Of a stretch of 64,000 nt of DNA, positions 24,542 to 34,028 are shown piece after piece; position 1 is the stretch's first letter; every line of letters starts with the position of its first letter. Below the pieces are notes generated by a model, which saw nothing but the letters and a program-made list of their open reading frames with translations, had not been told where the DNA came from and searched no databases. Origin of the DNA: Oscillospiraceae bacterium (GTDB lineage: Bacteria > Bacillota_A > Clostridia > Oscillospirales > Ruminococcaceae); assembly GCA_004558145.1 (NCBI GenBank), contig SFDQ01000002.1:248001-312000 (forward strand). The letters are read 5' to 3'. The translations under genes were made by a program, and so were the position numbers.

Positions 24542-26335
24542 ATGTACAGAAGTCATGTCATGATCTGCGGCGGCACCGGCTGCACCTCGTCCGGCAGCGA
24601 CAAGGTGGCCGCTGCCTTCGAGGCGGAGATCGTAACCGCCGGTCTGGAAAACGAGGTCAAGGTCATCCGCACCGGCTGCTTCGGCCTGTGCGCTTTGGGC
24701 CCCATCGTGGTCATCTATCCCGAGGGCACCTTTTACAGCATGGTCAAGCCCGAGGACGTGGCGGAGATCGTGAACGAGCACCTTTTGAAGGGCCGCCCGG
24801 TCATCCGCCTGCTCTACAACGAGACGGTGGCGGAGGACAACTCCATCAAGAGCCTGGACGAGACCTCCTTCTACAAAAAGCAGAAGCGCATCGCTCTGCG
24901 CAACTGCGGCGTCATCAACCCCGAGAACATCGAGGAGTACATCGCCTTCGACGGCTACGCCGCTTTGGGCAAGGCCCTCACCGAGATGACCCCCGACGAG
25001 GTCATCCAGGTGGTGCTGGATTCCGGCCTGCGGGGCCGCGGCGGCGGCGGCTTCCCCACCGGGCGCAAGTGGCAGCTGGCCTGCGCCGACCGGGGCAAGG
25101 TGGAAAAATACGTCTGCTGCAACGCCGACGAGGGCGACCCGGGCGCGTTCATGGACCGCAGCGTTCTGGAGGGCGACCCCCACAGCGTCATCGAGGCCAT
25201 GGCCATCGCCGGCTACGCCATCGGCGCGGACCAGGGCTATGTTTACGTGCGCGCCGAGTATCCCATCGCGGTGAACCGCCTGTCCACCGCCATTCAGCAG
25301 GCCCGGGAGTACGGTCTGCTGGGCAAGAACATCTTCGGCACCGACTTCTCCTTTGACATCGACATCAAGCTGGGCGCGGGCGCCTTCGTCTGCGGCGAGG
25401 AGACCGCCCTGATGACCAGCATCGAGGGCATGCGCGGCGAGCCGCGGCCCCGTCCGCCCTTCCCCGCCAAGAAGGGCCTGTTCGGCCGGCCCACCATCCT
25501 GAACAACGTGGAGACCTACGCCAACATCCCCCAGATCATCCTGAAGGGCGCCGACTGGTTCCGCAGCATGGGCACCGAGAAGAGCCCCGGCACCAAGGTG
25601 TTCGCCCTGGGCGGCAAAATCAAGCACACCGGCCTGGTGGAAGTGCCCATGGGCACCACCCTGCGGGAGATCGTGGAGGAAATTGGCGGCGGCATCCCCG
25701 GCGGCAAGAAGTTCAAGGCCGCCCAGACCGGCGGCCCCTCCGGCGGCTGCATCCCCGCCAGCCTCATCGACACACCCATCGACTACGACAACCTGATGGA
25801 AATTGGCAGCATGATGGGCTCCGGCGGCCTCATCGTCATGGACGAGGACACCTGCATGGTGGACATCGCCAAGTTCTTCCTGGAGTTCACCGTGGACGAG
25901 AGCTGCGGCAAGTGCACCCCCTGCCGCGTGGGCACCAAGCGCCTTTTGGAGCTGCTTGAAAAAATCACCAGCGGCAACGGCACCATGCGCGATCTGGAGC
26001 GCATCGAAGAGCTGGCCCAGTTCATCAAGGAGAACAGCCTGTGCGGCCTGGGCCAGACCGCCCCGAACCCGGTGCTCTCCACCTTGCAGTACTTCCGGGA
26101 CGAGTATCTGGCCCACATCCAGGACAAGCGCTGCCCCGCCGGGGTGTGCAAAGCCCTGCTGACCTACAAGATCGACGAGACGAAGTGCCGCGGCTGCACC
26201 CTCTGCGCCCGGGCCTGCCCGGCGGGCGCCATCAACGGCAGCGTGCGCAACCCCCACAACATCGACACCCTCAAGTGTGTCAAGTGCGGGGCCTGCATGG
26301 AGACCTGCCGCTTCGGCGCCATCAGCAAGGGTTAA
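24542..26335 (+). CDS. NuoF-like flavin subunit of electron-bifurcating hydrogenase (HydB/HndC type)
   Basis: A 597-residue protein. In order: an N-terminal thioredoxin-like [2Fe-2S] domain (CGGTGC, TGCFGLC); the FMN/NADH domain with GLRGRGGGGFPTGRKW and CNADEGDPGAFMDR; an SLBB-type segment; the NuoF [4Fe-4S] site ESCGKCTPCRVGTKR (about 450); and two C-terminal [4Fe-4S] motifs (CRGCTLCARACP, CVKCGACMETC). The family oxidises NADH, or NADPH in some, with ferredoxin. ATG 24542 follows AAGGAGG; the longer frame starts inside the preceding gene. Confidence 0.95.
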   Translation: MYRSHVMICGGTGCTSSGSDKVAAAFEAEIVTAGLENEVKVIRTGCFGLCALGPIVVIYPEGTFYSMVKPEDVAEIVNEHLLKGRPVIRLLYNETVAEDNSIKSLDETSFYKKQKRIALRNCGVINPENIEEYIAFDGYAALGKALTEMTPDEVIQVVLDSGLRGRGGGGFPTGRKWQLACADRGKVEKYVCCNADEGDPGAFMDRSVLEGDPHSVIEAMAIAGYAIGADQGYVYVRAEYPIAVNRLSTAIQQAREYGLLGKNIFGTDFSFDIDIKLGAGAFVCGEETALMTSIEGMRGEPRPRPPFPAKKGLFGRPTILNNVETYANIPQIILKGADWFRSMGTEKSPGTKVFALGGKIKHTGLVEVPMGTTLREIVEEIGGGIPGGKKFKAAQTGGPSGGCIPASLIDTPIDYDNLMEIGSMMGSGGLIVMDEDTCMVDIAKFFLEFTVDESCGKCTPCRVGTKRLLELLEKITSGNGTMRDLERIEELAQFIKENSLCGLGQTAPNPVLSTLQYFRDEYLAHIQDKRCPAGVCKALLTYKIDETKCRGCTLCARACPAGAINGSVRNPHNIDTLKCVKCGACMETCRFGAISKG

Positions 26336-26350
26336 AGGAGGACGCGAACA

Positions 26351-28105
26351 ATGGAAATGGTCAATCTGAAAATCAACAACGTGCCCTGCAAGGCACCGGC
26401 GGGCGCCACCATCCTGGAGGCCGCCCACGAGATCGGCATCACCATCCCCACCCTGTGCTACCTGAAGGAAATTCAGCGCGTGAACGGCGCCTGCCGCGTC
26501 TGCGTGGTGGAGGTCAAGGGGGCCAAGAACCTGCTGCCCGCCTGCGTCTACCCGGTGAGCGAGGGCATGGAGGTGTTCACCAACACCCCCAAGGTGCAGG
26601 CCGCCCGCAAGACCAACCTGGAGCTCATCCTCTCCACCCACAACCAGGACTGCATGAGCTGCGTGCGCAGCGGCGACTGCGAGCTGCTGCGGCTTTGCAA
26701 GCAGTACGGCGTGGATAAGTCCAACTCCTTCGAGGGCGTTCTGCCCGAGCGCCAGGACGATTACAGCGCGCCTCACCTTTTGAAGGACAACTCCAAGTGC
26801 ATCATCTGCCGCCGCTGCATCTCCACCTGCGCCGAGAACCAGGGCGTGGGCGTCATCAACGTGGTGGAGCGCGGCTTCAACACCCACATCGCCTGCGCCT
26901 TCGAGGGCAAGCTGGCGGATTCCACCTGCATCGGCTGCGGCCAGTGCATCAACGTCTGCCCCACCGGCGCGCTGGTGGAGCGGGACGACACCGACAAGGT
27001 GTGGGCCGCGCTGGGCGACCCCACCCGCCACGTCATCGTGCAGACCGCCCCCAGCGTGCGGGCGGCCCTGGGCGAGGAGTTCGGCCTGCCCATCGGCACC
27101 AACGTGCAGGGCAAGATGGTGGCCGCGCTGCGCCGCCTGGGCTTTGACGGCGTATTCGACACCGACTTTGCCGCCGACATGACCATCATGGAAGAGGCCA
27201 CCGAATTCCTGCATCGGATGAAGGAGGGCGGCCCGCTGCCCCTCATCACCAGCTGCAGCCCGGGCTGGGTGCGCTACTGCGAAACCTTCCACCCGGACTT
27301 CATCCCCAACCTCTCCAGCTGCAAGAGCCCCCAGCAGATGTTCGGCGCGCTGAGCAAGACCTACTACGCCCAGAAAATGGGCATCGATCCCCGGGACATC
27401 TACTGCGTCAGCGTGATGCCCTGCACCGCCAAGAAGATGGAGATCAGCCGCCCGGACGAGTGCGCCGCCGGCGAGGGCATCCCCGACGTGGACGTGTCCA
27501 TCACCACCCGCGAGCTGGCCCGGATGATCCACCGCAGCGGCCTGCGCTTCAACGACCTGCCCGACGAGGACTTCGACCCCGCCATGGGCGAAGCCTCCGG
27601 CGCGGGGCACATCTTCGGCGCCACCGGCGGCGTGATGGAAGCAGCGCTTCGCACCGCGGTGGAGACCCTCACCGGCAAGGAAGTGGAGCCGGTGGAGTTC
27701 GAGGCCGTGCGCGGCACCCAGGGCATCAAAGAGGCCACCTATCAGGTGGAGGACCTGACCCTCCGGGTGTGCGTGGTCAGCGGCACCGCCAACGCCGGCA
27801 AGGTGCTGGACATGGTGCGCAAGGGCGAAAAGCAGTATGACTTCATCGAGGTCATGGCCTGCCCCGGCGGCTGCGTCAACGGCGGCGGCCAGCCCATCCA
27901 GCCCGCCCCCGTGCGCAACTTCACCGACATCAAGGCCCTGCGCGCCAAGGCTCTTTACGACCAGGACGAGCGCAGCACCGTGCGCAAGAGCCACGAGAAC
28001 CTGCTGGTGAAGAAGGTGTATGTGGAGTTCCTGGGCCAGCCCGGCGGCAAGAAGGCCCACGAGCTGCTGCACACCCACTACCAGAAGCGGGAGAAGCTTT
28101 ACTAA
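26351..28105 (+). CDS. [FeFe] hydrogenase catalytic subunit (HydA/HndD type)
   Basis: A 584-residue enzyme. In order: a [2Fe-2S] ferredoxin domain (LCYLKEIQRVNGACRVCVVEV), a His/Cys [4Fe-4S] motif (HNQDCMSCVRSGDC), two [4Fe-4S] motifs (CIICRRCISTCAEN, CIGCGQCINVCP), and the H-cluster domain with TSCSPGWVRYCE, MPCTAKKME and MACPGGCVNGGGQP. The small-subunit-like tail ends HTHYQKREKLY. It makes or consumes H2 using electrons from NADH and reduced ferredoxin via the two preceding subunits. AAAGGAGG lies 10 bases before the ATG. Maturation genes hydEFG are not in the window. Confidence 0.96.
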   Translation: MEMVNLKINNVPCKAPAGATILEAAHEIGITIPTLCYLKEIQRVNGACRVCVVEVKGAKNLLPACVYPVSEGMEVFTNTPKVQAARKTNLELILSTHNQDCMSCVRSGDCELLRLCKQYGVDKSNSFEGVLPERQDDYSAPHLLKDNSKCIICRRCISTCAENQGVGVINVVERGFNTHIACAFEGKLADSTCIGCGQCINVCPTGALVERDDTDKVWAALGDPTRHVIVQTAPSVRAALGEEFGLPIGTNVQGKMVAALRRLGFDGVFDTDFAADMTIMEEATEFLHRMKEGGPLPLITSCSPGWVRYCETFHPDFIPNLSSCKSPQQMFGALSKTYYAQKMGIDPRDIYCVSVMPCTAKKMEISRPDECAAGEGIPDVDVSITTRELARMIHRSGLRFNDLPDEDFDPAMGEASGAGHIFGATGGVMEAALRTAVETLTGKEVEPVEFEAVRGTQGIKEATYQVEDLTLRVCVVSGTANAGKVLDMVRKGEKQYDFIEVMACPGGCVNGGGQPIQPAPVRNFTDIKALRAKALYDQDERSTVRKSHENLLVKKVYVEFLGQPGGKKAHELLHTHYQKREKLY

Positions 28106-28138
28106 GAGTAATATTCCATCAAAATATTGCAAAAATCG

Positions 28139-28160
28139 GTGGGTGGCGGCAGCCACCCGC
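28139..28160 (+). terminator. Hairpin after the hydrogenase operon
   Basis: GGGTGGC and GCCACCC flank a short loop 35 bases after the hydA stop. No T run follows, so termination is uncertain. Confidence 0.35.
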
Positions 28161-28215
28161 CCTGTTTGCGCTTTGGCCCTGAAGCGGCCGCGGCGCAAAA
28201 AAGAGGGGGCATTCG

Positions 28216-29094
28216 GTGAACGACATCAGTTTCCAGCAGATCTTATACTTCCGGGCGGCCATGCGCAGCACCAGTTTTTCCGCCGCCGCAAAGCTTGCCT
28301 ACACCACCCAGTCCACCATCAGCAAGGAGATCAGCGCGCTGGAACGGGTGGTGGGCGAACCGCTGTTCCTGCGCAGCAAGCGGGGCAGTTTTCCCACCGA
28401 GCGGGCCGTGGCGCTGGACATCGAGCTCACGGACATCTACGACACGGTGGAGCATCTTTTGAACGATTCGGTGGCCCTGCGCAAGGAGGAACTGCGCGTC
28501 GGCTTTTGCCAGAGCATCGATTTTCTCTCCGCCATCCCGGACTTTTTCGACGTGCTGAAAGAGTTTGAGGAGGAGCTGAACCTCAAGCTGGTCTGCCGCG
28601 AAAACAGTGAGGTGCTGAGCGCGGTGCTGGACGGCTCACTGGACCTGGGGTTCATCCTCTCGGACTCGGACCCCGTGAACCCCAACATCAAGCTGCACAT
28701 CGCCGCCTCCTCGGCGCCGCGGGTGTATTTTTCCCGCAACTGCCCGCTGGCAAAAGAGGAGGGCACCATCCCCATGGAGGCCTTTTCCCACTATCCCCTC
28801 ATCACCACAAAATATCTCATCGAGCAGAACGGCTATCGGATGATCAACCTGCTGCCCTTCACCCCCGCCTGGATCAAGATCGTGGAATCCTACGACGACG
28901 TGCTGCTGCACCTTGCCACCGGGCGCTACATCACCCTGCTGCGGCCCTACGTGAACCTGGCCAACAACAAGAACATCGCGGGCTGCGACCTGCCCGAAAA
29001 CTACGCCCTCAAGCAGGGCGTTTCCATGATCTGGCGCAAGGACAGCAAGAACCCTCATCTGCGCGCGCTGCTGAACCGGCTGCGCCTTCTGTGA
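28216..29094 (+). CDS. LysR-family transcriptional regulator
   Basis: A 292-residue regulator. Residues 1-60 hold the winged helix-turn-helix (MRSTSFSAAAKLAYTTQSTISKEISALERVVGEPLFLR). Residues 90-290 form the periplasmic-binding-like effector domain. The start is GTG with GAGGGGG nine bases upstream. It follows the hydrogenase operon in the same direction, 110 bases later, and is convergent with the permease gene. Its target is unknown. The inverted repeat at 31742 has a T-N11-A spacing and is one candidate site. Confidence 0.9.
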   Translation: MNDISFQQILYFRAAMRSTSFSAAAKLAYTTQSTISKEISALERVVGEPLFLRSKRGSFPTERAVALDIELTDIYDTVEHLLNDSVALRKEELRVGFCQSIDFLSAIPDFFDVLKEFEEELNLKLVCRENSEVLSAVLDGSLDLGFILSDSDPVNPNIKLHIAASSAPRVYFSRNCPLAKEEGTIPMEAFSHYPLITTKYLIEQNGYRMINLLPFTPAWIKIVESYDDVLLHLATGRYITLLRPYVNLANNKNIAGCDLPENYALKQGVSMIWRKDSKNPHLRALLNRLRLL

Positions 29095-29112
29095 GACCGC
29101 GCCGCCAAAAAA

Positions 29113-29152
29113 CAAAAACCGGCGGCCGCCCTTTTCGGGCGGCCGCCGGTCT
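29113..29152. terminator. Bidirectional terminator between LysR and permease genes
   Basis: A 14-bp perfect stem (29118-29131 with 29137-29150), preceded by an A run (T run for the minus-strand permease) and followed by moderately T-rich sequence. Confidence 0.8.
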
Positions 29153-29163
29153 TGCTTTGTCGG

Positions 29164-30477
29164 TCAGGCGGAGCGTTTGCTCAGCGCATAGAACACAAAG
29201 TAGGCGGGGATGGAAGTTGCCATCAGGGCAATGCTCTGCAGCATCTGGGTGCGGGTGCAGGTCAGGCAGATGGCAAGAGTAATGATGATGGCCAGGACCG
29301 TGGTGACGGGGTAGCCGGGCATCTTGAGGGGACGCTCCAGGTCGGGCTTCTTCTTGCGAAGCACCAACAGCGACAGGCAGACGACACACTCCAGGATGCG
29401 CCCCGCGAACACGTTGATGGCCAGCAGGGTGCTGAAGGAACCGGTCCACACGAAGATCAGCGCCACGAGGCAGATGAACAGGGTGGGAACATAGGGGGTG
29501 TTGAACTTGCTGTGCAGGCGGCCGAAGGACTTGAACATCAGGCCGTGCTGGCTCATGGAGAAGGTCACGCGGGGATAGCTCATGATGCCGCCGTTCAGCG
29601 CGCCGAAGATGGACACGCAGGCGCCGATGGTCACGATGACGGTGCCGGCGGTGCCGAAGATGGCGGTGCCGGCGTCCACCACGGGGGTCTCGCTGCCGGC
29701 CAGGGCGGCAAAGCCCACAGAGCCGACGCAGGCCACAGAGATGAGGATGTTGATGGCAATGACGATGATCATGCCGATGATCAGGGCCTTGGGAAGGGTC
29801 TTCTTGGGGTCCTTGATGTCACCGGCCATGTAGGCCAGCTGATAGTAGCCGCCAAAGGCCAGGAAGGCGGGGAACGCCGCGCTCAGCACGCCGCTGGAGG
29901 CGCTTTCCGCCTCGGGCACCACGGTGGTGAAGTTTTCGGGCGAGAGGACAACGAACCCGCCCACGATCACCAGGATCAGGGCCAGCAGCTTGCCCACAGT
30001 GAAGATGTTGGCCACGGTGGAGCCCAGCTTGGTGCCGCAGATGTTCAGGATCATCAGCGCCAGGATGATGGCGGTGGCGATCATCTTGATGCCGGTGTCG
30101 GTGATGCCGGGGATGAGCTTTGCCAGGTTGGTGGCAAAGGCGATAGCCAGCATGGCCACCAGGGGGATGTAGTTGCCGATGGTCATGGACCAGCCGTAGA
30201 CAAAGCCACCGGGCTTGCCGAAGGCTTCGGTAATGTAGACGTAGGGGCCGCCGGCCTCCGGCATGGCCGGAGCCAGCTCAGAGTAGACCAGGGCGCAGAG
30301 GATGCCGCTGGCGCCCGCCAGCACCCAGGCGATCATGAAAGGTCCGAAGGAGCCGGCCGCCGCGGCCACGGTGCCGGGAGTCGTAAAGATGCCGGAACCG
30401 ATGACGGCGCCCACCAGGATGGACACTGCGCCAAACAGACCGATCTGCCGCTTCAATCCTGTTTCTTGTGTGCTCAT
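29164..30477 (-). CDS. APC-superfamily amino acid permease
   Basis: A 437-residue protein with 12 predicted helices. The start region GLFGAVSILVGAVIGSGIFTTPG is the classic APC substrate-site signature, and ALVYSELAPAMPEAGGPYVYITEAFG is the second. ATG 30477 follows GGAGGGAGA; a frame extending to 30651 lies inside the enolase gene. The start is one base from the stop of the enolase-family gene, so both are one operon. The substrate may be an amino acid or amine; the enzyme partner hints at a carboxylate, but that is only inference. Confidence 0.9.
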   Translation of the reverse strand: MSTQETGLKRQIGLFGAVSILVGAVIGSGIFTTPGTVAAAAGSFGPFMIAWVLAGASGILCALVYSELAPAMPEAGGPYVYITEAFGKPGGFVYGWSMTIGNYIPLVAMLAIAFATNLAKLIPGITDTGIKMIATAIILALMILNICGTKLGSTVANIFTVGKLLALILVIVGGFVVLSPENFTTVVPEAESASSGVLSAAFPAFLAFGGYYQLAYMAGDIKDPKKTLPKALIIGMIIVIAINILISVACVGSVGFAALAGSETPVVDAGTAIFGTAGTVIVTIGACVSIFGALNGGIMSYPRVTFSMSQHGLMFKSFGRLHSKFNTPYVPTLFICLVALIFVWTGSFSTLLAINVFAGRILECVVCLSLLVLRKKKPDLERPLKMPGYPVTTVLAIIITLAICLTCTRTQMLQSIALMATSIPAYFVFYALSKRSA

Positions 30478-30478
30478 A

Positions 30479-31666
30479 TCATTCTCCCTCCACGGTGCAC
30501 TTTTCCAGCGCATGTTCGATGGCCCAGGGCGAGAGCTCCTGACCGATGCCCGGCAGCTCCGGCACGCTGCAGAAGCCGTTCTTGTCGGGCTGGTAGTCAT
30601 AGACGCCCAGGCGGATGTTCTTCTCGCTGCGGTTGGTGACGTGATGCTCATGGATCACAAAGTTGGGGATGGAGGACTCCACATGGAGCGACGCCGCAAT
30701 GGCGATGGGGCTGCCGCAGACATGGATCTGGATGCCCGCATCCACCGCCGCTGCCATGGAGGCGATCTTCATGGCCTCGGTGATGCCGCCGCAGGTGCCC
30801 AGGTCAGGCTGATAGACCTGGAACGCGTCCTGCTTGATGAGGTTCGCATAGTGGTATTTGCCGTACACCCGCTCGCCGCCGGCCTGGGGAATGGCGGAAA
30901 GCTTGCGCACGGTCTCCACCACCTGCAGGTTCATGGGGGTGCAGGTCTCTTCCATGAACATGATGTTGTAGGGCTTGATGATCTCGCTCATCTCCACCGC
31001 GGACACCGCATCGGTGCGGGCGTGGTTCTCCACGATGATGTCCACGCTGTCGCCCACCGCGCTGCGCACGGCGCTCACACGCTCCTCGATGAGGGCGCGC
31101 ACCTTCGGATGGATGGGCCCCTTCAAGAAGCCCAGCCGCCCGCCGTTGGCGTCGTAGGTGATGAAGTTGATCTTGATGGCGTCAAAGCCCTCGGACACAG
31201 CCTTGAGGGAGTGCTCCACCAGGTCCTCGGTCTTGTAGCCCCGGTCGAACACCATGCCGTTGCCCCAGCCGAACTGAAGCTGGCTGGCATAGGCGCGCAG
31301 CTTGTCGCGGCACTTGCCGCCCAGCAGTTTGTAAAGGGGCACGTTCAGGGCTTTTGCCTTGATGTCCCAGCAGGCCATGTCGATGGCGCTGATGGCGCTG
31401 AACATCACGGTGCCGCCGCCCTGCGCCCAGAAGGTCTGGGTGTACATCCGGTCCCAAACAGCCTCCGTCGCCATGGGATCCATGCCGATCACCAGCGGAG
31501 CCACTTCCTGGATCATGCGGTAGGAAGCGCTTGCGCCCGTGTCAAACCCGACGGACGCCTCGCCGTAGCCGTAGATGCCCTCGTCGGTGTTCACCCGGCA
31601 TACGATGGGCCGCCAGCCCGGGGACCCGCCATCCAGCAGGAAGACGTCGATGCTTTTGATCTTCAA
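30479..31666 (-). CDS. Enolase-superfamily dehydratase/racemase (MR/MLE family)
   Basis: A 395-residue enzyme. An N-terminal capping domain (residues 1-125) precedes a TIM barrel. Barrel-end residues visible: IKINF on strand 2 (Lys), IIVENHARTDA, MFMEETCTP and QAGGERVYG (metal Glu residues on strands 3-5), YQPDLGTCGG (Asp) and IHVCGSPI (His). The late IHEHH motif resembles sugar-acid dehydratases. Substrate not assignable. The start is TTG with AGGAGG eight bases upstream. It is the first gene of a two-gene unit with the permease. Confidence 0.88.
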   Translation of the reverse strand: MKIKSIDVFLLDGGSPGWRPIVCRVNTDEGIYGYGEASVGFDTGASASYRMIQEVAPLVIGMDPMATEAVWDRMYTQTFWAQGGGTVMFSAISAIDMACWDIKAKALNVPLYKLLGGKCRDKLRAYASQLQFGWGNGMVFDRGYKTEDLVEHSLKAVSEGFDAIKINFITYDANGGRLGFLKGPIHPKVRALIEERVSAVRSAVGDSVDIIVENHARTDAVSAVEMSEIIKPYNIMFMEETCTPMNLQVVETVRKLSAIPQAGGERVYGKYHYANLIKQDAFQVYQPDLGTCGGITEAMKIASMAAAVDAGIQIHVCGSPIAIAASLHVESSIPNFVIHEHHVTNRSEKNIRLGVYDYQPDKNGFCSVPELPGIGQELSPWAIEHALEKCTVEGE

Positions 31667-31714
31667 AAGAACTTACCTCCTCGTTTTGCGTCTGTCAGTA
31701 CTGATCTTGTCTTC

Positions 31715-31758
31715 ATTATACCCTGTCGAAAACGGGCGGTTCATTCCAAAGTGGAATG
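31715..31758 (-). promoter_or_regulatory. Promoter with inverted-repeat operator upstream of the enolase/permease unit
   Basis: Minus strand -10 TATAAT (31715-31720) with a poor -35 (TGAACC, 31738-31743). Just upstream is a perfect inverted repeat CATTCC-AAAGT-GGAATG (31742-31758), with a further half-site GCATTCC at 31763. A repeat covering a weak -35 box suggests activator or repressor binding. Confidence 0.5.
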
Positions 31759-31802
31759 GATAGCATTCCTTTTGTTCATGAGTCCGCGGCGAAAAAACAG
31801 AC

Positions 31803-31838
31803 AAAAAAAGGGCAGCGGACGGTTTCGTCCGCTGCCCG
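31803..31838 (-). terminator. Terminator after the MsmX-like ATPase gene
   Basis: A 12-bp stem GGGCAGCGGACG (31810-31821) with 31826-31837, followed on the minus strand by seven T. Confidence 0.88.
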
Positions 31839-31861
31839 GAATGTGCGCTTTAACGCGCTGT

Positions 31862-32974
<1,113 letters not shown>

Positions 32975-33017
32975 TGGCGCAAACTCCCTTTCTTTGATTA
33001 TTCATTTGTTGATGTGG

Positions 33018-33046
33018 TTGACCCCACATTTGCCATCTATTATAAT
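33018..33046 (+). promoter_or_regulatory. Promoter of the AraC-type regulator gene
   Basis: -35 TTGACC (33018-33023), exactly 17 bases, -10 TATAAT (33041-33046). Confidence 0.75.
33039..33044 (-). promoter_or_regulatory. -10 box of the MsmX-like ATPase promoter
   Basis: Minus strand TATAAT lying on top of the + strand -10 box of the AraC promoter, so the two promoters should compete. No strong -35 is visible. Confidence 0.45.
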
Positions 33047-33087
33047 AATATCAGACTTTTTTGGGATTGAAATAGCATTTTATTGAT

Positions 33088-33888
33088 GTGTGGTGTTGGA
33101 AATTGATTTTCGATTGCGAGCAGGTGGCGCGGCTGGAGGAAGTGGCGGACGAGCAGTTCGGCCTGCCTTTGACCCTCGAGGGCGGGGGCCTTTGGGCGGG
33201 GGTGCTGTCCAGCGGGCGGTGCGCCCTGGACGGCGACGAGGCCCGGCTGGCCGGGGCGGGCAGCCTGCTGGTGGCGGCGGGGCCGGTGCGCCTTGTGCCC
33301 GCCGAAAGCTGCCATCTGCTGGCGGTGCGTCTGGGCGGGCTGGCCGCCGGCTTGTTCCTGGAAGGGCTGGAACAGCCCATGTTCGCCGCCGGGGCAAGCT
33401 GCCCGGGGGCGGCGGGTCTGGTGGCGGCGCTGGCCCAGGCCGGGCGGCCGCTGCAGAGCGAGCTGTGCTACCGGCTTTTGTGCGAGCTGGCCGGGGCGGA
33501 CGCGGCGGGCATGGCCCTGCCCCCGCTGGTGGCCGAGGCGGTGGCCCAGATCCGGGAGCACTACGCCGGGCTCTACGGCGTGGAGGAGCTGAGCGAGGCG
33601 CTGGGGGTGAGCAAGAGCCATCTGGTGCGCGCCTTCAAGGCGGCCATGGGGGTGACGCCCGGCCAGTACCTCACCGGGGTGCGGCTGGAGGCGGCCAAGC
33701 TGCTGCTGGCAAGGCGGGAATACCCCCTGGAGGTGGTGGCGAGCCTGTGCGGTTTTTCCGGCGCGAACTACCTGTGCCGGGTGTTCAAGAAGGCCACCGG
33801 CCAGACGCCCGCCGCCTTCCGGGCCGCCGCGGCGGCGGACGAGGCGCTGGGCCAGCCCCTGCCGCTGGAGAAGGAGCTGTATGTGTGA
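33088..33888 (+). CDS. AraC-family transcriptional regulator
   Basis: A 266-residue regulator. Residues 1-125 are an effector-like domain rich in Ala, Gly and Leu. Residues 155-255 contain two helix-turn-helix motifs (LYGVEELSEALGVSKSHLVRAFKAAMGVTPGQYL and PLEVVASLCGFSGANYLCRVFKKATGQTPAAFR). The start is uncertain: GTG 33088 lacks a good ribosome site, and GTG 33124 is an alternative. The divergent MsmX-like ATPase gene is the natural target, so control of sugar uptake is inferred. Confidence 0.85.
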   Translation: MWCWKLIFDCEQVARLEEVADEQFGLPLTLEGGGLWAGVLSSGRCALDGDEARLAGAGSLLVAAGPVRLVPAESCHLLAVRLGGLAAGLFLEGLEQPMFAAGASCPGAAGLVAALAQAGRPLQSELCYRLLCELAGADAAGMALPPLVAEAVAQIREHYAGLYGVEELSEALGVSKSHLVRAFKAAMGVTPGQYLTGVRLEAAKLLLARREYPLEVVASLCGFSGANYLCRVFKKATGQTPAAFRAAAAADEALGQPLPLEKELYV

Positions 33889-33906
33889 GAGCGAAGTGCA
33901 AAAAAT

Positions 33907-33930
33907 AAAGCCTTTCGGGGCTTTCCTTTT
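33907..33930 (+). terminator. Small terminator after the AraC gene
   Basis: AAAGCC (33907-33912) pairs with GGCTTT (33919-33924), followed by CCTTTT. Confidence 0.5.
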
Positions 33931-34028
33931 GGGGCCGCAGCCGCTATGATTAGGATAGAGACGCCGCGCGGCCGCGGGCAGGGCCCCGGGCAGCGGCAGA
34001 AAAATTTGCAAAGAACGGAGTGCTTACC

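Noticed and set aside
24488..28198. A very long open frame on the minus strand opposite the hydrogenase genes
   Set aside because: It is the antisense shadow of high-GC coding sequence: His/Ala/Gly/Leu-rich, without motifs, ribosome site or promoter, while the plus strand encodes clear hydrogenase subunits.
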